Assembly: GCA_947628555.1 (NCBI GenBank)
Contig: CANRAI010000080.1
Span: 1 to 5,093, forward strand
Length of the DNA: 5,093 bases
Source of the DNA: an uncultured Clostridia bacterium
GTDB taxonomy: Bacteria > Bacillota > Clostridia > Christensenellales > Borkfalkiaceae
Direction: 5' to 3'
Shown here: positions 4,817-5,093 of the stretch, piece by piece
How positions within the stretch are numbered: the stretch's first letter is position 1
How the letters are laid out: each line of letters starts with the position of its first letter
Program-made: the position numbers and the translations under genes
Notes under the pieces: model-generated
Databases searched by the model: none
What the model was told of the DNA's origin: nothing
Seen by the model: only the letters and a program-made list of their open reading frames with translations

Positions 4817-5093
4817 TTTCTGCCCTCCTCCGCCTGCGATTTGCGGACGTAGAGAGCCGAAATTTCTTCCGAAAGCGCGTCCGGGTCTTTCAAAGATTTC
4901 AATACGGCAGGCAAAAGACAATCCTTGACGTTGAGTTTGGAATAATTACGAAGGGGCAAATCTTCAAAACCGTATAGCGGACGACCGAGAGATTCGACTT
5001 CTTCAAGACTTAAATAGGAGGGCGGCAGCAAGTTTTTACCGAAGCCCTGTACATAAAAATGCAAATGAGCCGCGTCAATGACTACATAAAAAT
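4813..5093 (-). CDS. tsaB: TsaB, tRNA t6A37 synthesis subunit (C-terminal part, cut by window edge)
   Basis: The frame is open to the window edge and 92 residues are visible; TsaB is usually about 220 to 240 residues, so the N-terminal half or more is missing. TsaB is the inactive Kae1/YgjD-like (ASKHA fold) partner of TsaD in the cytoplasmic complex that puts the threonylcarbamoyl group on A37 of ANN-decoding tRNAs. The call rests on the visible start VVIDAAHLHFYVQGFG, which fits the family's 'IDAr..evY' strand, and on the C-terminal ALYVRKSQAEE, which matches the characteristic 'P-x-Y-x-R-x-x-Q-A-E' ending. The next gene is rimI, the usual companion of tsaB in Firmicutes, and its ATG overlaps the TGA stop of tsaB in an ATGA at 4813-4816, suggesting translational coupling. 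A TTG at 5064 is in frame but is internal, not the start. The family call is fairly secure, although tsaE and tsaD are not in view. Confidence 0.85.
   Translation of the reverse strand, partial: FYVVIDAAHLHFYVQGFGKNLLPPSYLSLEEVESLGRPLYGFEDLPLRNYSKLNVKDCLLPAVLKSLKDPDALSEEISALYVRKSQAEEGRK

Noticed and set aside
4817..4921. 35-residue N-terminal extension of RimI
   Set aside because: It would run inside tsaB in another frame, its sequence is not GNAT-like, and the ATG at 4816 has an excellent ribosome binding site.
4480..4977. Plus-strand open frame of 165 codons
   Set aside because: It lies antisense over rimI and tsaB, is very rich in Arg, Pro and Ser as antisense frames of GC-biased codons are, and matches no family I recognise.

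Overview
The window suggests a low-to-moderate GC Gram-positive bacterium, most likely an uncultured member of the class Clostridia. The evidence is the clostridial style of MurF with a membrane-spanning N-terminus, the clostridial type of Ddl, the tandem feoA-feoA-feoB arrangement, strong GGAGG-type ribosome binding sites and tight ATGA gene overlaps. The lineage is an inference from protein style; no marker gene here fixes it. Every supported gene is on the minus strand, so transcription runs from high to low coordinates.

Region 1 (5093 to about 911) reads like one operon. It runs tsaB (C-terminal part only, cut by the window edge), rimI, an alpha/beta hydrolase, murF and ddl. The first four genes are packed with 4-bp ATGA overlaps or direct abutment, and ddl follows murF after 67 bp with its own near-perfect Shine-Dalgarno sequence. 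TsaB belongs to the tRNA t6A37 synthesis machinery and RimI is a ribosomal protein N-acetyltransferase; the two are common neighbours. Ddl makes D-Ala-D-Ala and MurF attaches it to the peptidoglycan precursor, so the last two genes are consecutive steps of one pathway. The hydrolase between the two groups has an intact catalytic triad but no predictable substrate.

Region 2 (about 645 to 910) has no gene. It holds a 20-bp tandem repeat, a short AT palindrome, a very GC-rich perfect hairpin that probably ends the ddl operon, and a near-consensus sigma-A promoter facing the iron genes.

Region 3 (1 to about 702) is a ferrous-iron uptake operon: promoter, imperfect palindrome (candidate operator), feoA of one subtype, a 75-bp spacer with a small inverted repeat, a second and divergent feoA, and the first 38 codons of feoB (cut by the window edge), which overlaps the second feoA by ATGA.

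Most of the content is housekeeping. The points most worth a second look are the hydrolase start, which appears to be an ATT codon right after the rimI stop with a well-placed ribosome binding site; the MurF whose usual N-terminal UDP-sugar-binding domain is replaced by about five membrane segments; and the promoter/palindrome arrangement in front of the feo genes. I found no mobile element, CRISPR array, tRNA, rRNA or clearly new system.
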